Shown one piece after another: positions 26,487 through 35,526 of a stretch of DNA of 64,000 bases (its first letter is position 1; each line of letters starts with the position of its first letter). The stretch is from Lachnospiraceae bacterium (GTDB lineage: Bacteria > Bacillota > Clostridia > Lachnospirales > Lachnospiraceae): the NCBI GenBank assembly GCA_017540605.1, contig JAFYAS010000034.1, positions 1 to 64,000 on the forward strand, read 5' to 3'. Both the position numbers and the translations under genes were made by a program. The notes under the pieces are model-generated. The model worked only from the letters and a program-made list of their open reading frames with translations, was not told the DNA's origin and searched no databases.

Positions 26487-27157
26487 ATATCTTTATTGTT
26501 GGCGGAGGAAAGGTTGCCTCCGATACATTTATCAGATATAAAAAAGAAAAGCCCTGCGATCTGCTTATAGCTGCAGACAGAGGGCTTGACTATTTGTTTT
26601 CTCAGTGTAAAGCCTCTGATGATGAGCATTTTTTTATCCCTAATGTGATGCTTGGGGATTTTGATACGGTAGATGAAAGGGCTCTTTCCTTTTTTGAGGA
26701 AAAGAATATTAAGTGCCATCGCTATCCTCCTGAGAAGGATTTTACCGATGGAGAGCTTGCCATGACCCTTGCCATAGAGCATCATCCTTCCCATGTCTAT
26801 ATGTTTGGGCTTACAGGCTCGAGGCTTGATCATACCTTGGGAAATATCAGAAATCTAAAAAGATTTGCAGATGCCGGTATAGAAGCTTTTCTGATAGATG
26901 GCAACAACGAGCTTACAATGAAAAAATGCCCTGCGGATATCGAGCTTATCCGCAGGGACGAATATAAATATCTTTCTTTGCTTGCCTATGACGGCTGCCT
27001 TCATAGGATGCGATCTGAGGGGCTTAAATATCCTCTTTCCGGGGTTAGCTTTACTCCCGGCAATGCCTTTGGTGTGAGCAATGAATTCTCCGAAGAGAAG
27101 GCCAAAATTGAAGTCCTTGATGAAGGCTATCTTTTGATCATGCGAAGTCGGGATTAG
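26483..27157 (+). CDS. thiN: Thiamine pyrophosphokinase
   Basis: The 224-residue enzyme transfers pyrophosphate from ATP to thiamine. Visible family motifs are AADRGLDYLF, GDFDTVD, KDFTDGELAM and GLTGSRLDHTLGN, followed by the C-terminal thiamine-binding beta domain. It is the last gene of the rsmB operon, and its end overlaps the convergent GGDEF-EAL gene by four bases, leaving no room for a separate terminator. Confidence 0.94.
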   Translation: MNIFIVGGGKVASDTFIRYKKEKPCDLLIAADRGLDYLFSQCKASDDEHFFIPNVMLGDFDTVDERALSFFEEKNIKCHRYPPEKDFTDGELAMTLAIEHHPSHVYMFGLTGSRLDHTLGNIRNLKRFADAGIEAFLIDGNNELTMKKCPADIELIRRDEYKYLSLLAYDGCLHRMRSEGLKYPLSGVSFTPGNAFGVSNEFSEEKAKIEVLDEGYLLIMRSRD

Positions 27158-29604
27158 TACTGTCTTCTCTTTGTGAGGAGCTCTATCATATCATTCTCGG
27201 AAATAGGCTTTGAGAAGTAGTAGCCCTGAAGTACATCGCACATCTGCTGTTGAAGAATATTGAACTGAGCAACCTCCTCAACTCCCTCTGCAACTACCCT
27301 TATGTTCATCCTATGGGCGAGAGAGATGATGGTGTCTGCGATGAATTTCTCACTTTCACTAGCGGTGATCTTGTCGATATAGCTCTTATCAAGCTTTAAG
27401 GTATCGATAGGGAACTGCGTCAGATAATTGAGGGAAGAATAGCCACTTCCGAAATCATCTAAGGCAATCTTTACGCCTTTCTTTTTTATCTCCTGAATAA
27501 GTGCATAATTGTGTTCGTAGTTCTTGATAAGTATGCTTTCCTTAAATTCAAGCTCAAGGTATTCAAGAGGCATGCCCGTATCATTCTTTACGGTATCTAT
27601 CACATCAAGGATATGATTGCCTACAAGCTGTGTCGTGGATACATTTACTGAGATCATGATGGGAGAGAAACCTTCGTTTATCAGACGATTGTTGAAGGTG
27701 CAGGCCTCAAGGAGAGCATAGTCTCCAAGGCGGTTTATCATACCGCATTCCTCGGCTATAGGGATAAACTCAGCGGGAGATACATCACCGACTCTTTCTG
27801 AGGTGAGTCGCATCAAGGCCTCACAGCCTGCTATCTTTCCGCTTATTACATCAAGCTGAGGCTGATATACCATCCTGATCTCGCGCTTTTCTATGGCGTG
27901 CTCAAGTATATCTATCATAAGATTCTTTCGGCTAACCATGGCAGCCATTGAGCTGTCAAAGAAACGGTAGTCGCTTTTTCCTGCATTCTTTGCTGAATAC
28001 ATAGCGATATCGGCGTTTTTGATAAGCTCATTCAAGGTATCTCCATGCTCAGGGTATGTAGCTATACCGAGAGAAAGGGAGTTGTGAAGAGTCTGATCCT
28101 TGACCTCGAAGGGCTTTTCTGTAATGGCAACGAGGCTCTTTGCTATATTCTCCACCTCTGAGATATCCTTGTATCCATTTACAAAGAGCAGGAATTCGTC
28201 ACCACCTGTTCTTGCCAGTATATCATCCTGTCTGATCCTTGATTTTAGCTCCTCCGAAAGGCTTACCAAAAGTCCGTCACCGTAGTCATGACCCAAGGTA
28301 TCATTGACATTTTTGAAATCATCAAGGTCGATAAATATGACGGCATGTTTTTTGCCTGTTCTCACCGCTTCCTTGACTATCTCCCCGGCCTTTTTTAAGT
28401 AGGCTGTACGGTTTAAAAGTCTTGTGAGACTGTCTGTATATGCCAGCTCTTCTACGAACTTGTTGTGTTCGATAAGCTTTACCTCATTCTCCTCAAGCTG
28501 CTTTTGGGTAGTGAGCTGCTTTGTATTGGTCTCTGAGATGATCCGCATCATTTCGTTAAAGCTCTTTGATAGCTGTCCAAACTCGTTGTTGCTCCTTATG
28601 TCGCAGGTAACATTGTAATTGCCTGACGATCCCTCAAGCATGCAGGAATTAAGCTGCATAATGGGATCGGTATATCTCTTGGAGAGATGGTTGCTTACAG
28701 CTATCGCTATCACCAGGATGATCAAAAGTCCTACAAAAAGGAGTACGGGGGTTGATGATTGGATAGACTTAAATACGCTCATATCCTGTCTTAACACATA
28801 AATCCAGTTGTATTCGGATATGACAGCATAGCTGTAGATATATTTGGCACGGGAGCTTTCTACATAAGAGCCGAAGTCTATATGAGTCTTTGCACCAAGC
28901 TCCCCTAAGCTGTCAATGATATCCGTCATCCTGTAGATGATAAATGGGTCGTTCTTCAGATCGTCGATATCAAAGAGGAACTTTCCTTCTGATGTAAGTA
29001 TGAAGGCTCCATTTTTATTGGTGATAAAGGCTGAAAACAGATCAACGGGGACGGTGGATCTGATGAGACCGATCACATTTTTCTTAAGGATGACAGGTGT
29101 GACTATGTCAATGGAATCCTTTGAATCATTGGCTATGGAATGATCATATAGTTTAGTTGAGGTAATGCTTTGAATGGATTCCTCGCTATATTCCTTCCAA
29201 TCTCCCTTGGTATCACCCGTGCCTGTTACATAGTAACCATCTACATCATACATGGAAAGCTCCACCTGAGCATCAACACTGTGACTTAGAGTGGTATTCT
29301 TAAAATATTCCTCTACCTGTTTAAACTGAGTAGATGTTGAAAGATCTATGGAAGGAGTATTGACCTTTTCCGCAAGCAGTGATTGTATATACAGATTACC
29401 TGCTAAGACTTCATTTTGCTTTATATAGGTCTCAAGGGATGCCGAAAAGCCCTTGGCATAGCTTTGAGCTGTATATTTCATGGATTCCTTTGTGATCTTC
29501 ACATATCTGTTGGAAGCAACTATATTCGATAAGATAGCCATGATCATAACCGGCAGTGATGCCAGCAGGATAATGGAATATCTGAGTGATTTTTTTATAG
29601 ACAT
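27154..29604 (-). CDS. Membrane GGDEF-EAL protein (cyclic-di-GMP turnover)
   Basis: The 816-residue protein has an N-terminal membrane helix (about 8-28), a 240-residue extracytoplasmic sensor of Cache type and a second helix (about 275-297). A HAMP-like linker follows (DPIMQLNSCMLEG). The cytoplasmic part has GGDEF (RTGGDEFLLF, about residue 465) with an intact inhibitory site RQDD five residues before it, then an EAL domain. The EAL domain keeps the catalytic pattern: CEALMRL, SVNVSTTQL, ELEFKES, DDFGSGYSSL, KLDKSYI, AEGVE and QGYYFSKP. It may therefore both make and degrade cyclic di-GMP; the dominant activity cannot be read from sequence. It is a single gene on the minus strand. Confidence 0.94.
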   Translation of the reverse strand: MSIKKSLRYSIILLASLPVMIMAILSNIVASNRYVKITKESMKYTAQSYAKGFSASLETYIKQNEVLAGNLYIQSLLAEKVNTPSIDLSTSTQFKQVEEYFKNTTLSHSVDAQVELSMYDVDGYYVTGTGDTKGDWKEYSEESIQSITSTKLYDHSIANDSKDSIDIVTPVILKKNVIGLIRSTVPVDLFSAFITNKNGAFILTSEGKFLFDIDDLKNDPFIIYRMTDIIDSLGELGAKTHIDFGSYVESSRAKYIYSYAVISEYNWIYVLRQDMSVFKSIQSSTPVLLFVGLLIILVIAIAVSNHLSKRYTDPIMQLNSCMLEGSSGNYNVTCDIRSNNEFGQLSKSFNEMMRIISETNTKQLTTQKQLEENEVKLIEHNKFVEELAYTDSLTRLLNRTAYLKKAGEIVKEAVRTGKKHAVIFIDLDDFKNVNDTLGHDYGDGLLVSLSEELKSRIRQDDILARTGGDEFLLFVNGYKDISEVENIAKSLVAITEKPFEVKDQTLHNSLSLGIATYPEHGDTLNELIKNADIAMYSAKNAGKSDYRFFDSSMAAMVSRKNLMIDILEHAIEKREIRMVYQPQLDVISGKIAGCEALMRLTSERVGDVSPAEFIPIAEECGMINRLGDYALLEACTFNNRLINEGFSPIMISVNVSTTQLVGNHILDVIDTVKNDTGMPLEYLELEFKESILIKNYEHNYALIQEIKKKGVKIALDDFGSGYSSLNYLTQFPIDTLKLDKSYIDKITASESEKFIADTIISLAHRMNIRVVAEGVEEVAQFNILQQQMCDVLQGYYFSKPISENDMIELLTKRRQY

Positions 29605-29699
29605 TTTATGTACCTCGTATAGTCTTTTTGGGAGTTTTTTGAGACTTTCCCCTTATCTGAAATGATAACACGCCCATTGTGATATTTCAATAAAAAATC

Positions 29700-29728
29700 T
29701 TGCATTTTTTCTGAAAATTTTGTATAAT
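29700..29728 (+). promoter_or_regulatory. Promoter of the CheX-like/CheY-like pair
   Basis: TTGCAT (29700-29705), a 17-base spacer and consensus TATAAT (29723-29728) place the transcript start near 29735, which supports the ATG at 29765. Confidence 0.8.
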
Positions 29729-29764
29729 TGCATAGGTAGTTTTTTTCCGTTACAGGAGGTACTT

Positions 29765-30676
29765 ATGTTTGGTGTTTATTTTGGGAAATACCTTGTAGAC
29801 AAGGGTGTTATTAAAAAAGAAGAGCTCAATGCTGTATTGGAGGACAACAGAGCTATCAGACACAAGATGGGGCTGACAGCTGTAGAGCTTGGATTTATGA
29901 CTGAGGAGCAGGCTCAGGAGATTAACAAGATGCAACAGCAGATGGATAAGCGCTTTGGTGATATAGCTATAGAGAAGGGATATCTTACCAGAGATCAGGT
30001 GGTTGAGCTTGTGAATATGCAGGGCAACGAGTATTCTCTGTTTGTGGGCAATCTTGCCTGTCAGGGTATTCTTGACGAGGAAGAGATCAATCGTCAGTTG
30101 GAGAATTACAGAAGGGACTATGGTTTTACTGACATAGAATTCAATGCCATCAAGTATGGCAATATCGACGGGATCATCAAGTATTATACAAAAGAGGATG
30201 ATTATCCCGATATCGTGAAGGAATATATTTCCCTTACCACACGTAATATAGTGAGATTCGTTGACAGCGAGGTGCGTATTGACGCTATAGAGAAGCTTGA
30301 CAGCTTTGAAGCAGCCTTTATGTCTGCTCAGGCAATGGAGGGTGATTTTAAGCTCTTTACCGCATTTTCCGGTCCCGGTATGAAGACGGCAGTTGAGGCT
30401 ATTGAGAGAACTTTTAGCGACCTCAGTGAGGAGCTTGTGCTTGGGGATATAGTTGATGCGGCCTGCGAATTTTTAAATGTCAACAATGGCTTGTTTGCTA
30501 CCATGCTTGGAGACAAGGATGAGGGCGATATGGATGTCGATATGCTTCCCCCTGAGATGTATCCCGAAGAGGTAAAGGTTACAGCGGACAGCAAGGTTTA
30601 TGTTGCAACATTTTCCGCGCTTGATGCGGAATTGAAGCTTGTAATCTGCATGGGTGAGAATTACAGGATTAATTGA
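29765..30676 (+). CDS. CheX-like chemotaxis-type protein with N-terminal MshEN-like repeats
   Basis: The 303-residue protein begins FGVYFGKYLVDKGVIKKEEL. It has two or more copies of a short repeat of the form GxxLxxKGxIxxEELxxxL...LGxxxxE (about 3-50, 58-85 and a weaker one to 115). These repeats resemble MshEN/GSPII_E N-terminal domains, which often bind cyclic di-GMP. The C-terminal 150 residues look like the CheX/CheC phosphatase fold (KLFTAFSGPGMKTAVEAIERTF, then GDIVDAACEFLNVNNG, where CheX has an E..N motif). AGGAGG precedes the ATG at 29765; a start at 29720 would precede the predicted transcript. A CheY-like gene follows after 25 bases. The function is inferred. Confidence 0.65.
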   Translation: MFGVYFGKYLVDKGVIKKEELNAVLEDNRAIRHKMGLTAVELGFMTEEQAQEINKMQQQMDKRFGDIAIEKGYLTRDQVVELVNMQGNEYSLFVGNLACQGILDEEEINRQLENYRRDYGFTDIEFNAIKYGNIDGIIKYYTKEDDYPDIVKEYISLTTRNIVRFVDSEVRIDAIEKLDSFEAAFMSAQAMEGDFKLFTAFSGPGMKTAVEAIERTFSDLSEELVLGDIVDAACEFLNVNNGLFATMLGDKDEGDMDVDMLPPEMYPEEVKVTADSKVYVATFSALDAELKLVICMGENYRIN

Positions 30677-30701
30677 CTTGAATTTTGAGGTGAAAGGTAT
30701 T

Positions 30702-31064
30702 ATGGGTAATATTTTAATCGTAGATGACTCTAGAACCTCCAGAAGGATATTAAAAAGTGTTTTGGAGAATCAGGGTCACCAGGTAGTAGGAGAGGCCAAG
30801 AATGGCGAGGAAGGCTACCAGATGTTTAAAGAGCTTAAGCCGGATATTGTCACGCTTGATGTCACTATGCCGGTTCTCGATGGCATCGGGGCACTTAAAA
30901 AGATCAAGGGTGAGTTCCCTGAGGCTAAGTGTGTGATGGTTACCGCTGCAGGTCAGAAGACCAAGCTTGTAGAGGCGGTTCAGGCGGGAGCGGATGAATT
31001 CATCCCGAAGCCCTTTGATACGGACAATCTGGGACAGCTTATAAAGGATGTTTTAGCAAAGTAG
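30702..31064 (+). CDS. Stand-alone CheY-like response regulator
   Basis: The 120-residue receiver domain has no output domain. The phospho-acceptor Asp is in TLDVTMP, with the acidic pair in IVDDS, the switch Thr in VMVTAA and the Lys in PKPF all in place. ATG at 30702 follows GAGGTGAAAGG; the longer frame from 30654 would overlap the upstream gene without a ribosome site. With the CheX-like neighbour it may form a small phosphorylation module: a receiver and its phosphatase. No kinase is adjacent. Confidence 0.92.
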   Translation: MGNILIVDDSRTSRRILKSVLENQGHQVVGEAKNGEEGYQMFKELKPDIVTLDVTMPVLDGIGALKKIKGEFPEAKCVMVTAAGQKTKLVEAVQAGADEFIPKPFDTDNLGQLIKDVLAK

Positions 31065-31071
31065 TTTATTG

Positions 31072-31114
31072 CCGGAGGCAGAGAGTGTGATGCTCTTTGT
31101 TTCCGGTTTTCTTT
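31072..31114 (+). terminator. Terminator after the CheY-like gene
   Basis: CCGGA...AGAG pairs with CTCT...TTCCGG around GTGTGATG, followed by a T-rich run. Confidence 0.75.
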
Positions 31115-31125
31115 TTCTTTGTGAA

Positions 31126-31154
31126 TTGAATTTTTTGAACTGTTATTGTATAAT
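31126..31154 (+). promoter_or_regulatory. purL promoter
   Basis: TTGAAT (31126-31131), a 17-base spacer and TATAAT (31149-31154) predict initiation near 31161, giving a leader of about 258 nt before the purL ATG. Confidence 0.75.
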
Positions 31155-31163
31155 GTGATACTA

Positions 31164-31360
31164 GGGTCAAAAGTCAAAAATGCGAATCGTGCATGCACGA
31201 ATGAGCATTTTGACTTACTGACCCGCCCAAACATGAGCAAGTAGCAATTTCCTACAAACGCAGGAAATTAGCGGATTGCGAATGTTTGCAGGATTGCGGG
31301 AGCTGCAAAGCAGCGAAGCAATCCGTGGTATCAGTTGGGGGCAAAATACTTTTTGACCCC
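31164..31360 (+). ncRNA. Multi-hairpin purL leader, candidate cis-regulatory RNA (element C)
   Basis: The 5' end GGGTCAAAAG (31164-31173) can pair with CTTTTTGACCC (31349-31359). Inside lie several hairpins. One is AGTCAAAAATGC/GCATTTTGACT, which encloses the palindrome TCGTGCATGCACGA. Another is GCAATTTCCT/AGGAAATTAGC, inside AAACAT/ATGTTT. A third is GGATTGC/GCAATCC, enclosing AGCTGC/GCAGC. The last is GTTGGGG/CCCCAAC, which competes with the outer stem. Mutually exclusive pairings are typical of a switch. No purine, ZTP, PRPP/guanidine or other class I know is recognisable. It may instead belong to the intergenic inverted-repeat family. Confidence 0.45.
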
Positions 31361-31418
31361 AACATCATAATATGTGAGTTATTACCATTTTGTAAATTTA
31401 TGCAGGAGGCTTTTAAAT

Positions 31419-34400
31419 ATGAGTAATGTTAAGAGAGTTTATGCGGAGAAAAGAGAAGATTATGCCGTAAAGGCAAAGGAGCTTAAAGAGGAGATCAAAA
31501 AGTACTTAGGTATCCCTGTTTCGGCGGTCAGAGTTCTTATTCGCTATGATATGGAGAATGTTTCCGAGGCTACATATAAGCGTGCATTAGGCACAGTATT
31601 TTCGGAACCTCCCGTTGATGATATCTATGAGGGGGATACATTTTCGGTAGAGCCTTCTGATAAGGTATTCTCTGTGGAATATCTTCCCGGACAGTTTGAT
31701 CAGAGAGCAGATTCGGCAGAACAGTGTATCAAGCTTCTCAATGAGAAGGAGGAGCCTGTTATCCGTTCGGCTACTACTTATGTTATTTCCGGCGATATCT
31801 CCGATGAGGATATGTCAAGGATCAAGGCCTATGTTATCAATCCCGTGGATTCTAGGGAGACATCCTCAGATCTTCCCGAAACCTTGATACAAAAGTTTGA
31901 TGATCCTCAGGATGTTCATATATTTGACGGTTTTTCTGATATGGCAGAGGCACCCTTAAAGGAGCTTTATGATTCCCTTGGTCTTGCCATGACCTTCAAG
32001 GATTTTTTACATATCCAGAATTATTTTAAGAACGAAGAAAAGAGAGATCCATCTATGACGGAGATCAGGGTTTTGGATACCTATTGGTCTGATCACTGCC
32101 GTCATACGACATTCTCTACAGAGCTTAAGAATGTGACATTTGATGAGGGCTATTATAAGAAACCCATAGTTGATACCTATAATGAATATCTTGCTGTTCG
32201 TGATGAGCTCTATAAGGGAAGAGATGACAAGTTTGTATGCTTGATGGATATAGCTCTTCTTGCTATGAAGAAATTGAAGGCTGACGGAAAGCTTGAGGAT
32301 ATGGAGAAGTCTGATGAGATCAATGCCTGCTCTATTGTAGTTCCTGTAGAGGTCGATGGAAAGGAAGAGGAGTGGCTCGTTTCATTTAAGAATGAGACCC
32401 ACAACCACCCCACAGAGATAGAGCCCTTCGGTGGTGCTGCTACCTGTCTTGGAGGAGCTATCAGAGATCCCCTTTCAGGACGTTCATACGTTTATCAGGC
32501 TATGCGTGTTACTGGAGCCGCAGATCCCACAGCGCATATCAAGGATACCATGGAGGGTAAGCTTCCTCAGAGAAAGATCGTTACAGTTGCAGCTCATGGC
32601 TATAGCTCATACGGTAACCAGATAGGGCTTGCCACGGGTCTTGTAAATGAAGTATATCATCCTGATTATGTGGCAAAACGTATGGAGATCGGTGCGGTAA
32701 TGGGTGCTGCTCCCAGGCGTTGTGTTATAAGAGAGAATTCGGATCCCGGAGATAAGATCATCCTTCTTGGCGGACGAACAGGTCGTGACGGCTGTGGTGG
32801 AGCTACGGGTTCATCAAAGTCCCACACCACCAAGTCCCTTGATACCTGTGGTGCAGAGGTTCAAAAGGGTAATCCTCCCACAGAGAGAAAGATTCAGAGA
32901 CTCTTCAGACGTGAAGAGGTTGCTCACCTAATAAAGAAATGTAATGATTTCGGTGCAGGTGGTGTATCTGTTGCCATAGGAGAGTTGGCTGACGGACTTA
33001 CAGTCAATCTTGACCTTGTACCCAAGAAGTATGCGGGTCTTGACGGTACAGAGCTTGCTATTTCCGAGTCTCAGGAGAGAATGGCAGTAGTTGTTGATCC
33101 TAAGGATGTTGATACCTTCCTTGCTTATGCAGAGGAGGAGAACCTTGAGGCTGTGGTTGTTGCCACTGTTACTGAAGAGCCGAGACTTGTACTCAACTGG
33201 AGAGGAAAAGAGATAGTAAATATCAGCAGAGCCTTCCTTGATACAAACGGAGCACATCAGGAGACTGATGTGGCAGTTGCTCTTCCTGATGAGAATAAGA
33301 AATATTTTGAGGATATCAAGGAGCCTTCGGATGTGAAGAAGGCATGGCTTGATACCTTGTCAGACCTTAATGTATGCTCGCAAAAGGGCCTTGTGGAGAT
33401 GTTTGATTCATCCATTGGTGCAGCAACTGTTCTTATGCCCTATGGTGGAAAATATCAGCTTTCTCCCATACAGACTATGGTTGCAAAGCTCCCTGTTCTT
33501 AAGGGTAAGACTGATACTGTTACCATGATGAGCTACGGCTTTGATCCTTATCTTTCAAGCTGGAGCCCTTATCACGGAGCACAGTATGCAGTACTTCATT
33601 CAGTTGCGAAGATTGCTGCAACCGGTGGTGATGTAAGCAAGATCCGCTTTACCTTCCAGGAGTACTTTAAGCATCTTGGAGAGGACAAGAATCGTTGGGG
33701 AGATCCATTTGTGGCTTTGCTAGGTGCATTTGAGGCACAGATGAAGCTTGGACTTCCCTCTATCGGTGGTAAGGATTCTATGTCAGGAACCTTCAATGAC
33801 ATTGATGTACCTCCCACACTTGTATCATTTGCTGTTGATGTGGCAGATGGAAGAGATGTTGTTTCTACTGAGCTTAAGGCTTCAGGAGATAAGCTTATAC
33901 TTGTAGATATTAAGAAGGATGAATATGACCTTCCTGATTTTGAGGCTGCGTTAAAGCTTTACGCTTTAGTTTATGAGGCTATAAAGGCAGGGAAGATCAA
34001 GGCTTCCTATGCAGTAGGCTTTGGCGGACTTGTTGAGGCTGTCAGCAAGATGGCCTTTGGTAATAAGCTTGGCGTAAAGATAGCAGATGGTGTATCTGCT
34101 TTGGATCTTCTTAAAAAGAGCTACGGTGCGTTGGTTCTTGAGGTAGAGAGTACCGATGGACTTGGATTTGAATATAAAGAGATAGGTACTGTCACAGATG
34201 ACAAGACCTTTACCTTCGGTGATGTGAAGATAGATGTTGATGAGGCTATTGATGCATGGACAGGAAAGCTTGAGAAGGTATTCCCTACATCAAGCGGTGT
34301 TGAGCAAAAGGAGATCAAGAGTCCCCTCTACGATACAAAGGATATCTATGTATGCAAGCACAAGGTTGCAAAGCCCAAGGTATTTATCCCTGTACTTCCC

Positions 34401-35168
34401 GGAACCAACTGTGAGTATGACCTTACCGCTTCCTTTGAGAAGGCGGGTGCAGATGTTAAGACAGTAGTACTTAAGAATATGACAGAGCAGAATATCCTTG
34501 ATTCCGTAGATGCATTTACCTCTGCCATAAATGATTCGCAGATCATTATGTTTCCCGGTGGATTCTCAGCCGGTGATGAGCCTGAGGGCTCTGCAAAGTT
34601 CTTTGCAACAGCCTTTAGAAATGAGAAGATAAAGGAAGCTGTAATGAAGCTCCTTAATGAGAGAGACGGACTTGCACTTGGAATCTGCAACGGTTTCCAG
34701 GCGCTTATCAAGCTCGGACTTGTGCCCTATGGTGAGATTATTGACCTTAAGGCTGATTCACCTACTCTGACCATGAACAGGATAGGTCGTCATCAGTCAA
34801 AGGTTGTATATACAAAGGTTCTTACAAACAAGAGTCCTTGGCTTATGAATACTACCCTTGGAGGTGTGTACTCAATCCCCGGATCTCACGGAGAAGGACG
34901 TTTCGTTGCATCCCGCGAGTGGAGAGAAAAGCTCTTTGCCAACGGTCAGGTTGCCACTCAATATGTGGATCCCGAAGGCAATGCCACCATGGATGAAGAG
35001 TGGAATATCAATGCTTCATATTCAGCTATTGAGGGTATCACAAGCCCTGACGGAAGAGTGCTTGGCAAGATGTGCCATTCAGAACGTATCGGTGAGAATG
35101 TGGCGATTAACATCGTAGGCGAGCAGGATCAGAAGATCTTCGAGGCTGGCGTAAGCTACTTCCAGTAA
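31419..35168 (+). CDS. purL: Phosphoribosylformylglycinamidine synthase, single-chain
   Basis: The 1249-residue enzyme catalyses the ATP- and glutamine-dependent fourth step of purine synthesis (FGAR to FGAM). The order is an N-terminal PurS-like part, two AIRS-type ATP-binding halves (DTYWSDHCRHTTF, FKNETHNHPTEIEPFGGAAT, GAGGVSVAIGELADG; then SIGGKDSMSG) and a C-terminal class I glutaminase. The glutaminase has its nucleophile cysteine in LGICNGFQALIKLG, with PGSHGEGRF later. ATG at 31419 follows GCAGGAGGC; an upstream in-frame ATG (31374) has no ribosome site. The single-chain form of this length is usual in Clostridia. It stands alone, apart from other pur genes, with inverted-repeat elements on both sides. 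Confidence 0.97.
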   Translation: MSNVKRVYAEKREDYAVKAKELKEEIKKYLGIPVSAVRVLIRYDMENVSEATYKRALGTVFSEPPVDDIYEGDTFSVEPSDKVFSVEYLPGQFDQRADSAEQCIKLLNEKEEPVIRSATTYVISGDISDEDMSRIKAYVINPVDSRETSSDLPETLIQKFDDPQDVHIFDGFSDMAEAPLKELYDSLGLAMTFKDFLHIQNYFKNEEKRDPSMTEIRVLDTYWSDHCRHTTFSTELKNVTFDEGYYKKPIVDTYNEYLAVRDELYKGRDDKFVCLMDIALLAMKKLKADGKLEDMEKSDEINACSIVVPVEVDGKEEEWLVSFKNETHNHPTEIEPFGGAATCLGGAIRDPLSGRSYVYQAMRVTGAADPTAHIKDTMEGKLPQRKIVTVAAHGYSSYGNQIGLATGLVNEVYHPDYVAKRMEIGAVMGAAPRRCVIRENSDPGDKIILLGGRTGRDGCGGATGSSKSHTTKSLDTCGAEVQKGNPPTERKIQRLFRREEVAHLIKKCNDFGAGGVSVAIGELADGLTVNLDLVPKKYAGLDGTELAISESQERMAVVVDPKDVDTFLAYAEEENLEAVVVATVTEEPRLVLNWRGKEIVNISRAFLDTNGAHQETDVAVALPDENKKYFEDIKEPSDVKKAWLDTLSDLNVCSQKGLVEMFDSSIGAATVLMPYGGKYQLSPIQTMVAKLPVLKGKTDTVTMMSYGFDPYLSSWSPYHGAQYAVLHSVAKIAATGGDVSKIRFTFQEYFKHLGEDKNRWGDPFVALLGAFEAQMKLGLPSIGGKDSMSGTFNDIDVPPTLVSFAVDVADGRDVVSTELKASGDKLILVDIKKDEYDLPDFEAALKLYALVYEAIKAGKIKASYAVGFGGLVEAVSKMAFGNKLGVKIADGVSALDLLKKSYGALVLEVESTDGLGFEYKEIGTVTDDKTFTFGDVKIDVDEAIDAWTGKLEKVFPTSSGVEQKEIKSPLYDTKDIYVCKHKVAKPKVFIPVLPGTNCEYDLTASFEKAGADVKTVVLKNMTEQNILDSVDAFTSAINDSQIIMFPGGFSAGDEPEGSAKFFATAFRNEKIKEAVMKLLNERDGLALGICNGFQALIKLGLVPYGEIIDLKADSPTLTMNRIGRHQSKVVYTKVLTNKSPWLMNTTLGGVYSIPGSHGEGRFVASREWREKLFANGQVATQYVDPEGNATMDEEWNINASYSAIEGITSPDGRVLGKMCHSERIGENVAINIVGEQDQKIFEAGVSYFQ

Positions 35169-35171
35169 AAT

Positions 35172-35526
35172 AAAAAAAGTGTCAAAAGTCGATAAACTGA
35201 GTTTGAGTTGAGAAATTGCAAATACGGTTCGAGGACTATCATTTTACGCCGGTACTGGAGCAGAGAACTTAGCGAAAACAAGCCAAAGGCGACGTTTGAG
35301 CTTAGTCGTAGCCCGATCGGCGCCCTTAGCGAACGTATGTGAGCTTAGTAGCCGACTAGCGACCGTATTTTGGTCGCTTATGTACCGTTGCGTAAAATGC
35401 TAAGTGGCGCTGGATGTCCAGTGGACATCCGTTTAGCGCGGACCGGAGTGGAATGGAGAGAACGATGTCCGAGAACCTTTTGCAATTTTGAAACTCTTGA
35501 AAGTTTTCTCTTTTGACACTTTTTTT
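35172..35526. repeat. Large nested inverted-repeat element (element B)
   Basis: Perfect 17-bp ends (AAAAAAAGTGTCAAAAG at 35172-35188 and its complement at 35510-35526) enclose AAATTGCAAA/TTTGCAATTT and GGTTC-AGGAC/GTCC-GAACC pairings. CATTTTACGC/GCGTAAAATG lies further in. The centre holds tandem small hairpins, each of the form TTAGCGA...GCTTAG or AGCGACC...GGTCGCT. GGATGTCC-AGT-GGACATCC is a separate perfect hairpin at about 35412-35430. The outer stem with its U-tracts can also end both convergent genes (purL and the HD-GYP gene). The core at 35357-35397 matches element A. Confidence 0.85.

Noticed and set aside
31126-31418. Known purine or ZTP riboswitch before purL
   Set aside because: The conserved core sequences of those classes are not present, although the region is structured.
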